Below are positions 37,161 to 45,947 of a stretch of 64,000 nt of DNA, piece by piece; the stretch's first letter is position 1; each line of letters opens with the position of its first letter. The stretch is taken from NCBI GenBank assembly GCA_900548975.1, contig URMS01000002.1:62001-126000 (forward strand), written 5' to 3'. The stretch comes from an uncultured Porphyromonadaceae bacterium (lineage in GTDB: Bacteria; Bacteroidota; Bacteroidia; Bacteroidales; Muribaculaceae). Both the position numbers and the translations under genes were made by a program. Below the pieces are notes generated by a model. That model had not been told where the DNA came from. It searched no databases and saw only the letters and a program-made list of their open reading frames with translations.

Positions 37161-38270
37161 ATGAAAAAACGACATTTTATTTTCCTTGCTGCGGGACTCC
37201 TGCTCGCCTCCTGCACCAAAACCGACAGCGTGCCCGCTCCCGAAGAGTGGGCATGGCTCGACTTCGAACGTCTCAGCGACGCACCCGTACTCGCCCCCGA
37301 CACCAATGCGGTCTTCGACTGCCCCATGCGCGGCGAAGAGGTGAAATGGATGGAAAGCGACGTCTTCAATCCCGCGGCGACAGTCAAAGGCGACAGCATA
37401 GTGGTGCTCTACCGCTCCGAGGATAACTCGGCACAGGGCATAGGCAGCCGCACCTCGCGCATAGGCTATGCCGCCTCGGCCGACGGTGTGCATTTCGAGC
37501 GCCTCGACGCTCCCGTGCTCTTCCCCGCCGACGACGCCGAAAGCATCCACGAAGTGCCCGGCGGCTGCGAAGATCCGCGCGTGGCCATGACCGACGACGG
37601 CACATATGTGATGATGTACACCCAGTGGAACCGTCAGGTACCGCGCCTGGCAGTAGCCACCTCGCGCGACCTCCGCAACTGGACCAAGCACGGCCCGGCA
37701 TTCGCCAAGGCGTACGACGGCCGCTTCGCCGACATGGCGTCGAAATCGGCCTCGATCATCACACGCCTCGACGGCGACCGTCAGGTAATAGCCCGCTTCG
37801 ACAGCGTCTACATGATGTACTGGGGCGAGGAAGCCGTCAATGTGGCCACCTCGACCGACCTTGTCAACTGGACTCCCATGCTCGACGAAAACGGCGAACT
37901 CCTGAAAGTGATGGTGCCCCGCGACGGCAAATTCGACAGCGCCCTCACCGAGTGCGGTCCTCCCGCCGTCATGACCGACTGCGGCATACTGCTGCTCTAC
38001 AACGGCAAAAACGCCACCGACGAACGTCGCGACCCCGACTATACCGCCGGAACATACTGCGGCGGACAGGCACTCTTCGACAGCAACGACCCCGCGCGGC
38101 TCATCACACGCCTCGACAAGCCGTTCTTCGTGCCCGAAAGCGACTTTGAAAAGAGCGGCCAGTACCCCGCCGGAACAGTATTCATCGAAGGCCTCGCCTA
38201 CTACAAAGGCGCCTGGTACCTCTACTACGGCTGTGCCGACTCCCTCGTCGGCGCCGCCATCCGCCGCTGA
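37161..38270 (+). CDS. GH130-family glycosidase/phosphorylase-like lipoprotein
   Basis: This 369-residue lipoprotein (MKKRHFIFLAAGLLLASC, Cys18) has a five-bladed beta-propeller of the GH130 kind, with GGCEDPRV at about residues 134-141 holding the catalytic Asp. GH130 enzymes act on beta-mannosides, as phosphorylases or, in surface or periplasmic Bacteroides members, as beta-1,2-mannosidases. The lipid anchor and lack of other carbohydrate genes nearby argue for a periplasmic or surface hydrolase. It is the last gene of the run, 18 bp after cca. Confidence 0.85.
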   Translation: MKKRHFIFLAAGLLLASCTKTDSVPAPEEWAWLDFERLSDAPVLAPDTNAVFDCPMRGEEVKWMESDVFNPAATVKGDSIVVLYRSEDNSAQGIGSRTSRIGYAASADGVHFERLDAPVLFPADDAESIHEVPGGCEDPRVAMTDDGTYVMMYTQWNRQVPRLAVATSRDLRNWTKHGPAFAKAYDGRFADMASKSASIITRLDGDRQVIARFDSVYMMYWGEEAVNVATSTDLVNWTPMLDENGELLKVMVPRDGKFDSALTECGPPAVMTDCGILLLYNGKNATDERRDPDYTAGTYCGGQALFDSNDPARLITRLDKPFFVPESDFEKSGQYPAGTVFIEGLAYYKGAWYLYYGCADSLVGAAIRR

Positions 38271-38337
38271 GACTGTAGATGAACTGAGTGGATTTCCTTT
38301 TCCTTGCGGCATTGGGCGGGGAAAAGGAAATTTTTGT

Positions 38338-38345
38338 TAATTTTG
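38338..38345 (+). promoter_or_regulatory. -7 element before the nonulosonate-obg-prmC-recX operon
   Basis: TAATTTTG matches TAnnTTTG and ends 5 nt before the ATG at 38351, predicting a very short leader. No convincing -33 box is visible. Confidence 0.5.
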
Positions 38346-38350
38346 CAAGT

Positions 38351-39517
38351 ATGAAGATCTGCATCGTCACCACTACCCGCGCCGACTGGGGGCTGCTAAT
38401 GCCTCTGGCCAAGGCGCTGCGTGGCACCGAGGGTGTCGACATAGCCATCGTGGCCTCCAACATGCACCTGATGGAGCGCTTCGGCATGACTGTCGACGAG
38501 ATAACCGGAGCCGGTTTCGAGGTGACGGCGCGCGTGCCGATGGATGTCGACGGCGATGACGAGGCCTCGCGGGTGCGTGCCTCGGCTGTGTGCATGGCAG
38601 GCATGGCCGACGCTTTCTCGGCCATAAAGCCCGACGCCGTGCTTCTGCTTGGCGACCGCTACGAAATGCTTGCGGTAGCCTCGGCGGCGGCGATCATGCG
38701 CATCCCCATCATACACATCGCCGGAGGGGCCGTGAGCGAAGGCGCCGTCGACGACTGCATACGCCACGCCATAACCAAGCTCGCGTCGCTGCACCTCACC
38801 GAGACCGAAGAATACCGCCGGCGGGTGATCCAGATGGGCGAGCAGCCCGACACTGTCGTCAACACCGGCGCCATAGGCGTATGGAACGCCCTCAACATAG
38901 CCCCTCTGCCGCAGAGCGAACTCGAGGATTTCCTGGGCATGAAGCTCGACGGCACCGTAGCCGTGGTGACATATCATCCGGCCACCAACGACAGCTCGGC
39001 AAGCCCGGCCGACCAGGTCGGCGCCATGCTCGAAGCCATAGAGTCGTTCCCCGCGCTGAAATGCGTGATAACATACCCCAACAACGATGCCGGCGGCACG
39101 TCCACCATACCGCTGCTCGAAGCCTTCGCCGCAGCGCACCCCGACACCGTGCGGCTTGTCCCCTCGCTGGGCATGCTCCGCTACCAGTCGATGCTCCGCG
39201 TGGCGAGCGTGGTCATAGGCAATTCGTCGAGCGGTATCGTCGAGGTTCCATCGTCAGGCATACCCACCGTCGATATCGGCATACGTCAGCGCGGACGCAC
39301 GGCCGCTCCATCGGTAATACACTGCGGCAACAGCGCCAGCGATATCCGGCAGGCCATAGCGCATGCGCTGTCGGCACCCGTGCAGGCTCTTGCCGCCAAG
39401 GCCGAAAACCCCTACTACCGCCCCGACACCCTCGAGGCGATGCGGCAGGCAGTGACGGCGTTCATGCGCACACTGCCCCGGGCTCCGAAAAAATTCCACA
39501 ACGTCAATTTCGACTGA
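38351..39517 (+). CDS. Hydrolysing UDP-sugar 2-epimerase (NeuC/LegG type)
   Basis: The 388-residue protein begins MKICIVTTTRADWGLLMPL, like NeuC/LegG. It has the GT-B-like active-site stretches LLGDRYEMLA, IAGGAVSEGAVDD and GNSSSGIVEV. These enzymes release ManNAc (sialic acid path) or 2,4-diacetamido-mannose-type sugars (legionaminate path) from UDP-sugars. The next two genes are typical of the GDP-linked legionaminate route, so LegG is the better guess. The start ATG is fixed by the promoter element 5 nt upstream. Confidence 0.88.
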   Translation: MKICIVTTTRADWGLLMPLAKALRGTEGVDIAIVASNMHLMERFGMTVDEITGAGFEVTARVPMDVDGDDEASRVRASAVCMAGMADAFSAIKPDAVLLLGDRYEMLAVASAAAIMRIPIIHIAGGAVSEGAVDDCIRHAITKLASLHLTETEEYRRRVIQMGEQPDTVVNTGAIGVWNALNIAPLPQSELEDFLGMKLDGTVAVVTYHPATNDSSASPADQVGAMLEAIESFPALKCVITYPNNDAGGTSTIPLLEAFAAAHPDTVRLVPSLGMLRYQSMLRVASVVIGNSSSGIVEVPSSGIPTVDIGIRQRGRTAAPSVIHCGNSASDIRQAIAHALSAPVQALAAKAENPYYRPDTLEAMRQAVTAFMRTLPRAPKKFHNVNFD

Positions 39518-40215
39518 TGACACCTCTCTACATCATACCCGCACGCGGCGGCAGCAAAGGAATACCGCGCAAAAACATAAAACCGCTTTGCGGGCGCCCG
39601 CTCATAGCCTACACTATCGATGCGGCGCTCGAAGCACGCAAAAGCACCGGCGGCACAGTGCTGCTTTCGACCGACGATGCCGAAATCGCCGACACAGCCC
39701 GTGCGCTCGGCCTCGATGTGCCCTACATGCGGCCGGCCGAACTGGCCACCGACACCGCGGGCAGCCGCGAGGTGATTCTCGACGCCATGGACTGGGCCGA
39801 CGCCCGCGGCATCGCCTACGACTGCGTGGTGCTCCTGCAGCCCACATCGCCATTCCGCACCTCCGCCGACATACTGGCATGCATCGATGCTCTCGGCCCC
39901 GACGACGACATGGCCGTGACAGTGGCCCCGGCGCACGACAACCCCTACTACACCGTGTTCGAAACCGCCGCCGACGGTACCCTGCACATCAGCAAGGGCG
40001 ACGGCAGCTACACGCGCCGTCAGGACTGCCCGCCGGCGTGGGTCTACAACGGCGCCGTCTATGCCATCCGCCCCGAATCCATACGCACGATGCCGATGGG
40101 AGCCTTCCCGAGGCGTGTGCCATCGGTGATGCCGGCGGAGCGCAGCACAGACCTCGACAACGAACTCGACTGGCTCATCGCCGAAACCATAATGGCACGC
40201 GGAGCGTTTCAATAA
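39517..40215 (+). CDS. CMP-nonulosonate cytidylyltransferase (NeuA/LegF type)
   Basis: The 232-residue protein begins TPLYIIPARGGSKGIPRKN, the CTP-binding signature of CMP-sialate synthetases, and contains LLQPTSPFR and DLDNELDW. It activates a nonulosonic acid with CTP. The short length fits the bacterial CMP-legionaminate (PtmB/LegF) or pseudaminate class, with no C-terminal phosphatase domain. It overlaps the epimerase gene by one base (TGATG). Confidence 0.92.
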   Translation: MTPLYIIPARGGSKGIPRKNIKPLCGRPLIAYTIDAALEARKSTGGTVLLSTDDAEIADTARALGLDVPYMRPAELATDTAGSREVILDAMDWADARGIAYDCVVLLQPTSPFRTSADILACIDALGPDDDMAVTVAPAHDNPYYTVFETAADGTLHISKGDGSYTRRQDCPPAWVYNGAVYAIRPESIRTMPMGAFPRRVPSVMPAERSTDLDNELDWLIAETIMARGAFQ

Positions 40216-40223
40216 TCGATAGA

Positions 40224-41288
40224 ATGATGATGAAAAAACATACGATATCGGCCCATGCAAGCATCCTCGACGCGCTGTGCGCCCTCAACGCGCTGCCGGG
40301 AGGCTCTATGACGCTTTTCGTGCTCGATGATTCGGGCGCGGTGACTGGCACGCTCACCGACGGCGACATACGCCGCGCCCTCATAGCCGGGGCGGGTACC
40401 GATGCCCATGTCAGCGATGCTGCCATGCGCACTTTCCGCAGCGTGCGCGCCGACAATATCGACCCGGCCGTGCTGCGCGACTTCCGCACAGCCGGTATCA
40501 CCATGATTCCCGTGCTCGACGCCGGGGGACGTCTGGCCGACATCCTCGATCTGTCGAGCCGACGCACACGTCTGCCGCTGAAAGCCGTGCTCATGGCCGG
40601 CGGCAAGGGCGAACGCCTGCGGCCCATGACCGAAAAGACCCCCAAGCCACTGCTGCAAATCGAAGGCAAGGCCATAATCGACTACAATATCGAGGCCCTG
40701 GCCGCATGCGGCATCGACGACATATATGTGACCACCCGCTATCTCGCCGAGCAGATCGAGGAGCACTTTGCCGAGCCGGTAGCCGGCGTCCGCGTGAAGT
40801 GCGTGTGCGAGGATACTCCCTGCGGCACCATCGGGTCGGTAGCGCTTACCGGCGTGGCCGAGAGCGACGGCGACACTCTGGTGATGAACTCCGACCTGCT
40901 GACCACCATATCGTTCGAGGACATGTATCTGCATCACCGCGACAACCATGCCGACATAACGGTGGCCGTAGTGCCCTATCAGGTGTCGGTACCCTTCGCC
41001 GTACTCACCCTCGACCCCGCCGATCCCGTGCTCTTCAAGGGCATAGAGGAAAAGCCGTCGTACTCCTACTACGCCAACGCGGGCATCTACATATTCTCCA
41101 ACCGGCTGCTGCGACAGCTGCGCAAGGGCGAGAAGTGCGACGCCACCGACCTCATCGACAGCGCCATACGCCAGGGCGCACGTACAAGCTATTTCCCCAT
41201 CAAGGGCACCTGGATAGATGTCGGCTCGCCCGTAGACTTCCGCCAGGCCGCCGAACTGATGAAACACCATAAATCGTTCTCCTCTTAA
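40224..41288 (+). CDS. CBS-pair plus sugar-1-phosphate nucleotidyltransferase (PtmE-like)
   Basis: The 354-residue protein has an N-terminal CBS pair (about residues 5-112) and a nucleotidyltransferase domain with the signature GGKGERLRP and KTPKPLL (about 126-144). This fusion matches PtmE, the glucosamine-1-phosphate guanylyltransferase of the legionaminate pathway in Campylobacter. Three ATG codons in a row (40224-40232) make the exact start uncertain. The CBS domain may sense nucleotide levels. It is 8 bp from the cytidylyltransferase gene. Confidence 0.88.
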   Translation: MMMKKHTISAHASILDALCALNALPGGSMTLFVLDDSGAVTGTLTDGDIRRALIAGAGTDAHVSDAAMRTFRSVRADNIDPAVLRDFRTAGITMIPVLDAGGRLADILDLSSRRTRLPLKAVLMAGGKGERLRPMTEKTPKPLLQIEGKAIIDYNIEALAACGIDDIYVTTRYLAEQIEEHFAEPVAGVRVKCVCEDTPCGTIGSVALTGVAESDGDTLVMNSDLLTTISFEDMYLHHRDNHADITVAVVPYQVSVPFAVLTLDPADPVLFKGIEEKPSYSYYANAGIYIFSNRLLRQLRKGEKCDATDLIDSAIRQGARTSYFPIKGTWIDVGSPVDFRQAAELMKHHKSFSS

Positions 41289-41300
41289 ACAACACTACCT

Positions 41301-42563
41301 ATGGCTGATTCCAATTTCATAGACTACGTAAAGATACTCTGCCGCTCGGGCAAGGGCGGCGCCGGCTCGCGTCATTTCTACCGGGCCAAATATGTGCCCA
41401 AAGGAGGCCCCGACGGCGGCGACGGCGGCCGCGGAGGCCATATAATACTCAAGGGCAACCGCAACATGTGGACCCTGCTGCCGCTGAAATTCCGGCGCCA
41501 CATCTTTGCAGGCAACGGCGAGAGCGGCTCGGGAGGCCGAAGCTTCGGCAAGGACGGCGAGGATGTGGTGGTCGAAGTACCCTGCGGAACGGTCGTGTTC
41601 GACGCCGAGACCGGTGAGTTCCTCTGCGAGGTCACCGACGACGGTCAGGAAGTGAAACTGCTTCGCGGGGGCCGCGGCGGCCTGGGCAACTGGCACTTCA
41701 AGAGCGCCACCAACCGCACGCCGCGCTATGCGCAGCCCGGCGAACCGGCCATAGAGCGCTCCGTGATTCTCGAACTCAAGATGCTTGCCGACGTCGGTCT
41801 TGTAGGCTTCCCCAACGCCGGTAAATCGACCCTGCTGTCGGCAGTATCGGCCGCCGAGCCCAAAATCGCCAACTATCCCTTCACCACCATGGAGCCGCAG
41901 CTCGGCATAGTGTCGTACCGCGACAACCGTTCGTTCGTAATGGCCGACATTCCCGGTATCATCGAGGGCGCCAGCGAGGGCAAGGGCCTCGGCCTGCGCT
42001 TCCTGCGCCACATAGAGCGCAATGCCGTGCTTCTGTTCATGGTTCCGGCCGACGCCGACGATATAGCCGCGGAATACAACATCCTTCTGCGCGAGCTCGA
42101 GCAGTTCAATCCGCAGCTCATGGACAAGCAGCGGGTTCTGGCCATATCGAAAAGCGACCTTCTCGACGACGAACTGCGCGAAGAGATAGCAAAGACGCTC
42201 CCCGAGGGAGTGCCGTCGGTATTCATATCGGCTGTAACCGGCCAGGGAATAACCGAACTTAAGGACATGCTGTGGCGTGCCATAACCGACGAAAACAACC
42301 GCATCGACACCGCCGACATAATCCACCGTCCGCTCGACGGCCATCACCGCGTGCGCGAGGAAGACGAATTCATATTCGAATATAAGCCCACTGCCGAAGA
42401 AGAGGAGCAGGAAGCCGAAGATCTGCGCAGCATATCGCCCGACGCCTGGGGCGAGGACATCGACTGGGACGACGCCGACTACGACATGGCCGACGAAGAC
42501 GACGATACCATATCGGACGACGAGGCTTTCGGCTACGAGTCGATAAACGACGACCGTCAATGA
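41301..42563 (+). CDS. obgE: GTPase Obg
   Basis: The 420-residue protein has the glycine-rich Obg fold (residues 1-160; KGGPDGGDGGRGG), then the G domain (GFPNAGKST, DIPGIIEGAS, SKSD) and a C-terminal acidic stretch rich in D and E. Obg assists large-subunit assembly and stress control. The C-terminus past residue 330 is an acidic tail rather than the OCT domain. It lies 12 bp after the sugar nucleotidyltransferase gene and overlaps prmC by ATGA. Confidence 0.97.
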   Translation: MADSNFIDYVKILCRSGKGGAGSRHFYRAKYVPKGGPDGGDGGRGGHIILKGNRNMWTLLPLKFRRHIFAGNGESGSGGRSFGKDGEDVVVEVPCGTVVFDAETGEFLCEVTDDGQEVKLLRGGRGGLGNWHFKSATNRTPRYAQPGEPAIERSVILELKMLADVGLVGFPNAGKSTLLSAVSAAEPKIANYPFTTMEPQLGIVSYRDNRSFVMADIPGIIEGASEGKGLGLRFLRHIERNAVLLFMVPADADDIAAEYNILLRELEQFNPQLMDKQRVLAISKSDLLDDELREEIAKTLPEGVPSVFISAVTGQGITELKDMLWRAITDENNRIDTADIIHRPLDGHHRVREEDEFIFEYKPTAEEEEQEAEDLRSISPDAWGEDIDWDDADYDMADEDDDTISDDEAFGYESINDDRQ

Positions 42564-43414
42564 CCACTCTCGCCCAATACTACCGGCAACTGCGCCAGAC
42601 GCTGGCGGCGACGCTCCCGCAGGGCGAGGCCGACAGCGCCGCCGCCATAGTGATGGAGGACGTGGGCGGCTACAGCCGCACTACCCTCTTCGCCGACGGC
42701 GACCGCGAGCTATCGCCATTCATGCAGGCTAAACTCGATGCCGTAGCGGCGAAAATCGCCGGCGGCGAGCCGGTGCAGTACGCCGTGGGGCGCGCCCTCT
42801 TCATGGGCAACAGCTACACGGTGACTCCCGCCGTGCTCATACCGCGCCCCGAGACGGCCGGACTTGTCGACATGATTACCGACCGCTATGCCGGCCGCAC
42901 CGATCTGCGGGTGCTCGACATAGGCACCGGTTCGGGCTGCATAGCCATATCGCTGGCCCGGGCACTGCCTTTCGCCCGCGTCGATGCAGTGGATATTTCC
43001 GACGCCGCCCTCGAGGTGGCACGCGGAAACGCCGCCAATCTCAGAGTACGGATCAATTTCGGGCAGGAGGACATTCTGTCGGCCGAGCCGCCGGCTGTAC
43101 CGTGCTACGATATAATAGTGAGCAACCCGCCCTATGTAGCCGACAGCGAGCGTGCCGACATGGACGCCCGGGTGCTCGACTACGAGCCTGCTACGGCCCT
43201 CTTCGTGCCCGACAGCGACCCTCTGCGCTTCTACCGCGCCATCGCCGCCTATGCCCTGAAGGCCCTTGTACCCGGCGGCGGTCTTTTCTTCGAGATAAAT
43301 CAGAATTTCGGCCCGCAGATGCAGCAATTGCTCGCCGCCGAGGGCTATGCCGACATCGAAATTCTCCGCGACTTCCGCGGCAACATACGCTACGCCATAG
43401 CCACACGCCCATGA
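42560..43414 (+). CDS. prmC: Release-factor glutamine methyltransferase PrmC
   Basis: This 284-residue SAM-dependent enzyme has an N-terminal helical substrate domain and a Rossmann core with VLDIGTGSGCIAISLA and the catalytic motif NPPYV. It methylates the GGQ glutamine of release factors 1 and 2. The gene overlaps both neighbours by ATGA, so obgE, prmC and recX are translationally coupled. Confidence 0.96.
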   Translation: MTTLAQYYRQLRQTLAATLPQGEADSAAAIVMEDVGGYSRTTLFADGDRELSPFMQAKLDAVAAKIAGGEPVQYAVGRALFMGNSYTVTPAVLIPRPETAGLVDMITDRYAGRTDLRVLDIGTGSGCIAISLARALPFARVDAVDISDAALEVARGNAANLRVRINFGQEDILSAEPPAVPCYDIIVSNPPYVADSERADMDARVLDYEPATALFVPDSDPLRFYRAIAAYALKALVPGGGLFFEINQNFGPQMQQLLAAEGYADIEILRDFRGNIRYAIATRP

Positions 43415-43869
43415 CGCCCGAACAAGCCTACACCTACGCTGCGGCGCTCTGCAACAAGGCCGAATACTGCACCGCCGAAATAGCCGCCAAGCTCCGCACC
43501 AAGGGCCTCGACGCCGCCGACATCGCCAATGTTCTCAGCACCCTGCATGCACAGCGGCTGGGCGACGACCGCCGCTATGCCATGGCGTTCGCGCGGCAGA
43601 AATTCCGCAATCAGCTGTGGGGACGCCGCAAAATAGAAATCGAGCTTCGCCGCAAGCGCATCCCCTCCGATATCATAGCCGAAGCCACCGCCCAGATCGG
43701 CGAGCGCGAGTACACGGCAGCCCTCCGCTCCATCATAGCCAAAAAGGCGCGCTCCTACCCTGCACCGCCCGACCGCGCCGCCCGCACCTCCATAGCCCGC
43801 TTCGCCATAGCCCGCGGCTTCGAACCCTCGCTGGTCTTCCACGCAATCGCGTCCACAACACACTCCTGA
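43411..43869 (+). CDS. recX: RecX-family regulatory protein
   Basis: The 152-residue all-helical protein has the RecX three-helix repeats, for example AAALCNKAEYCTAEIAAKL, LHAQRLGDDRRYAMAFARQK and WGRRKIEIELRRKRIP. RecX limits RecA filaments. recA is not in this window. The start was chosen at 43411 where the ATG overlaps the prmC stop; upstream residues in this frame are not RecX. It converges with the following hydrolase gene, 19 bp away. Confidence 0.9.
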   Translation: MTPEQAYTYAAALCNKAEYCTAEIAAKLRTKGLDAADIANVLSTLHAQRLGDDRRYAMAFARQKFRNQLWGRRKIEIELRRKRIPSDIIAEATAQIGEREYTAALRSIIAKKARSYPAPPDRAARTSIARFAIARGFEPSLVFHAIASTTHS

Positions 43870-43888
43870 CCGACTTGTGGAATACCTT

Positions 43889-44911
43889 TTATTCAAGAGG
43901 CTGCTCTGAATGACGGGAGATGAACCCTGAGGATTCGCAGACAGACCGGCGAAATGCCGTTGGCTGTCCGGCAACAGTGATAAAAAGGTGAACCGAACCG
44001 GGAATCAGAACGTATTTCGATTCCACTCCAAGGCGAGCCAGCCTGTCGGCAAAGTCGGCACCCTGACAACGGAGAATGTCGCGTTCTGCCGCCACAAGCA
44101 AAGTAGGCGGCAGTCGGGACAGCACTGTGTCCGACGCCTCTGCCGGCGAGACCAATGGATTGTGTGAATCTGAGGTATAGGCATTGTTGAAAGTGTTCAT
44201 TAGTTCGCTGTCAAGCCCGAAGCCTTTTCCAAACTCTTTCCAGGAATCAGAGCCGTCTGCATAAGCTTTTGTGACGGGATAGAATAAAATCAGACTATCG
44301 AAAGTGCCCTCGGGGAAACTCATGGCCGTGGCTATGGCAAGATTTCCTCCGGAGCTGTCCCCTCCTACGGATATACCTCTGCATTTCCACTCCGCCATAT
44401 TGTCGAGAGCAAAATTTATCGCATCTATGCAATCGTTCAGACCTTCGGGGAAAGGATGCTCGGGGGCGAGCCTATAATCCACGGCAAGCACGGCAATTCC
44501 TTTATCGGCCATTGTTCCGCAATATCGTGAACAGCTGTTTATACTTCCGATCACCCAACCGCCGCCGTGGAAATAAACAAGCAATGGTATAGTATCATTA
44601 TCAAAACGATTACTACGGAAAAGGACCAAGCTTTTGTTTATTTCAGTCCGCGATACACCATCGGGCAATTCAGCCGCATGATTTCGTGCATTTCGTACAT
44701 TATAAAGCAAGCCGCTTTCGCCCGATATCGCCTTGCTTATCGCTTCCGCCTGACTATCCTGCAGTTTATCGGGCATATTGGCGAGGAAAGAATCGGCTTC
44801 TGCACGTTCCGGATTCTTGCCGCCGTCGGCATTTGCAGAATACAACGTGCAGGCACACCATATCACAAATATAGCAATAATGAATCTTTTGAAATTCGGT
44901 ATTGAGAACAT
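43889..44911 (-). CDS. Secreted alpha/beta hydrolase of the HSL type
   Basis: The 340-residue protein has a signal peptide (about residues 1-27), the oxyanion motif HGGGW, the nucleophile motif GGDSSGG and a C-terminal catalytic pair (Asp in AERDILR, His in GSVHLF). It is an HSL-type esterase acting on short acyl esters outside the cytoplasm. Base composition is AT-richer than recX, so it may be acquired. It stands alone behind a TAATTTTG element. Confidence 0.88.
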   Translation of the reverse strand: MFSIPNFKRFIIAIFVIWCACTLYSANADGGKNPERAEADSFLANMPDKLQDSQAEAISKAISGESGLLYNVRNARNHAAELPDGVSRTEINKSLVLFRSNRFDNDTIPLLVYFHGGGWVIGSINSCSRYCGTMADKGIAVLAVDYRLAPEHPFPEGLNDCIDAINFALDNMAEWKCRGISVGGDSSGGNLAIATAMSFPEGTFDSLILFYPVTKAYADGSDSWKEFGKGFGLDSELMNTFNNAYTSDSHNPLVSPAEASDTVLSRLPPTLLVAAERDILRCQGADFADRLARLGVESKYVLIPGSVHLFITVAGQPTAFRRSVCESSGFISRHSEQPLE

Positions 44912-44948
44912 CGGACTAAATCTTCATCTATGGATTCCTATTTGCCGT

Positions 44949-44956
44949 CAAAATTA
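44949..44956 (-). promoter_or_regulatory. -7 element of the HSL-type hydrolase gene
   Basis: TAATTTTG on the minus strand, 37 nt before the ATG at 44911. No -33 box stands out. Confidence 0.4.
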
Positions 44957-44988
44957 GAAAAATTGTTTGAAACAGGCTCTAAACGCGA

Positions 44989-45021
44989 AGCGGAGTCAGC
45001 ACCGTGTGGTGAGACTCCGCT
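44989..45021 (-). terminator. Possible terminator after the DUF4295 gene
   Basis: AGCGGAGTC pairs with GACTCCGCT across a 15-nt loop, 22 bp after the DUF4295 stop. The T-tract is poor, so it may be a processing or pausing hairpin. Confidence 0.4.
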
Positions 45022-45042
45022 TAGTATGTGGGGTAATGAAGA

Positions 45043-45192
45043 TTATTTGAGGGCTTCCTTGACGGCGTCGTTGGGAACCATTTCTTCCTTGAAGATGTAA
45101 GCGCCGGTTTTGGGCGACTTCACCATCTTGATGACCTTGCTGTAGGTACGGCCTTCGCCTTTCTGAAGCGATGCAACGGTTTTCTTTGCCAT
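45043..45192 (-). CDS. DUF4295 small protein, ribosomal-protein operon
   Basis: The 49-residue basic protein is too short for most ORF finders. It reads MAKKTVASLQKGEGRTYSKV and ends VPNDAVKEALK. It matches the DUF4295 family, which in Bacteroidetes is nearly always found after rpmB and rpmG, and is probably ribosome-associated. It is 11 bp from rpmG and belongs to the same transcript. Confidence 0.88.
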   Translation of the reverse strand: MAKKTVASLQKGEGRTYSKVIKMVKSPKTGAYIFKEEMVPNDAVKEALK

Positions 45193-45203
45193 ATCTTAGA
45201 TTC

Positions 45204-45392
45204 TTATTTGATTTCTTTGTGGATGGTCATACGCTTAAGAATGGGGTTGTATTTCTTAAGCTCGAGTCTCTCGGTGGTGTTTTTGCGGTTTTTGGTAGTG
45301 ATGTAGCGCGAGGTACCGGGCATGCCGCTTGCCTTGTGCTCGGTGCATTCGAGAATCACCTGTACGCGATTGCCTTTAGCTTTCTTTGCCAT
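45204..45392 (-). CDS. rpmG: 50S ribosomal protein bL33
   Basis: The 62-residue protein begins MAKKAKGNRVQVILECTEH and contains SRYITTKNRKNTTERLELKKYNP, the bL33 core. It has a single Cys (C16) and lacks the four-Cys zinc ribbon, so it is the zinc-free (C-minus) form. It lies between rpmB and the DUF4295 gene. Confidence 0.97.
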   Translation of the reverse strand: MAKKAKGNRVQVILECTEHKASGMPGTSRYITTKNRKNTTERLELKKYNPILKRMTIHKEIK

Positions 45393-45411
45393 TTTGTGTC
45401 AATATTTGAGG

Positions 45412-45669
45412 TTAGAGGTAATAGATGTCGTTCTCTTTGAGGTAACCGTTCTGGTAAGCCTGGTTCATGGCTTCGTTGAGGCCGAGCTTGTTGATGGTAC
45501 GAAGTCCGGCAGCCGAGATGGTAAGGCTGATCCATGTGTCGCGTTCTACCCAGTAGAACTTCTTGGTGAAGAGATTCACATTAAATTTGCGTTTGGTGCG
45601 GCGCTTCGAATGCGAAACGTTATTACCCACAATCGCTTTTTTGCCGGTGATCTGACAAATCTTTGACAT
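45412..45669 (-). CDS. rpmB: 50S ribosomal protein bL28
   Basis: The 85-residue protein begins MSKICQITGKKAIVGNNVSHSKRRTKRKF, the bL28 N-terminus, followed by WISLTISAAGLRTINKLG. The ATG at 45669 is chosen because residues in front of it are not bL28. It leads the rpmB-rpmG-DUF4295 operon behind a 130-nt leader. Confidence 0.97.
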   Translation of the reverse strand: MSKICQITGKKAIVGNNVSHSKRRTKRKFNVNLFTKKFYWVERDTWISLTISAAGLRTINKLGLNEAMNQAYQNGYLKENDIYYL

Positions 45670-45802
45670 GGCTGTTAATGGTTTATCGTTCTTTTTTATC
45701 TTTATATGCGTCAAGTGGTTGCAGCCGTCATCACATTCTCATATCGGCGCCCGGCTGCATCTTTTCCGGACACCTTTTAAGGATGGGCCACAAAACAGAG
45801 TG

Positions 45803-45834
45803 CAAAGTAACGACTTTTTTTCCAAAACACCAAA
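45803..45834 (-). promoter_or_regulatory. Promoter of rpmB-rpmG-DUF4295
   Basis: TTTG (45831-45834), 20 bp, TTACTTTG (45803-45810) on the minus strand; one base off consensus. It leaves a leader of about 130 nt that could be autoregulatory. Confidence 0.55.
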
Positions 45835-45947
45835 TAATCACGGTCTTTTGTGTATTTTTTGTCGCTAAAAAATTTCCGCTGAGAAATCGCGGTCAGGATT
45901 ATTCCGACAGAAGCGGGCCGCTGACAGTCCTGGTTTTGACAACAGAG

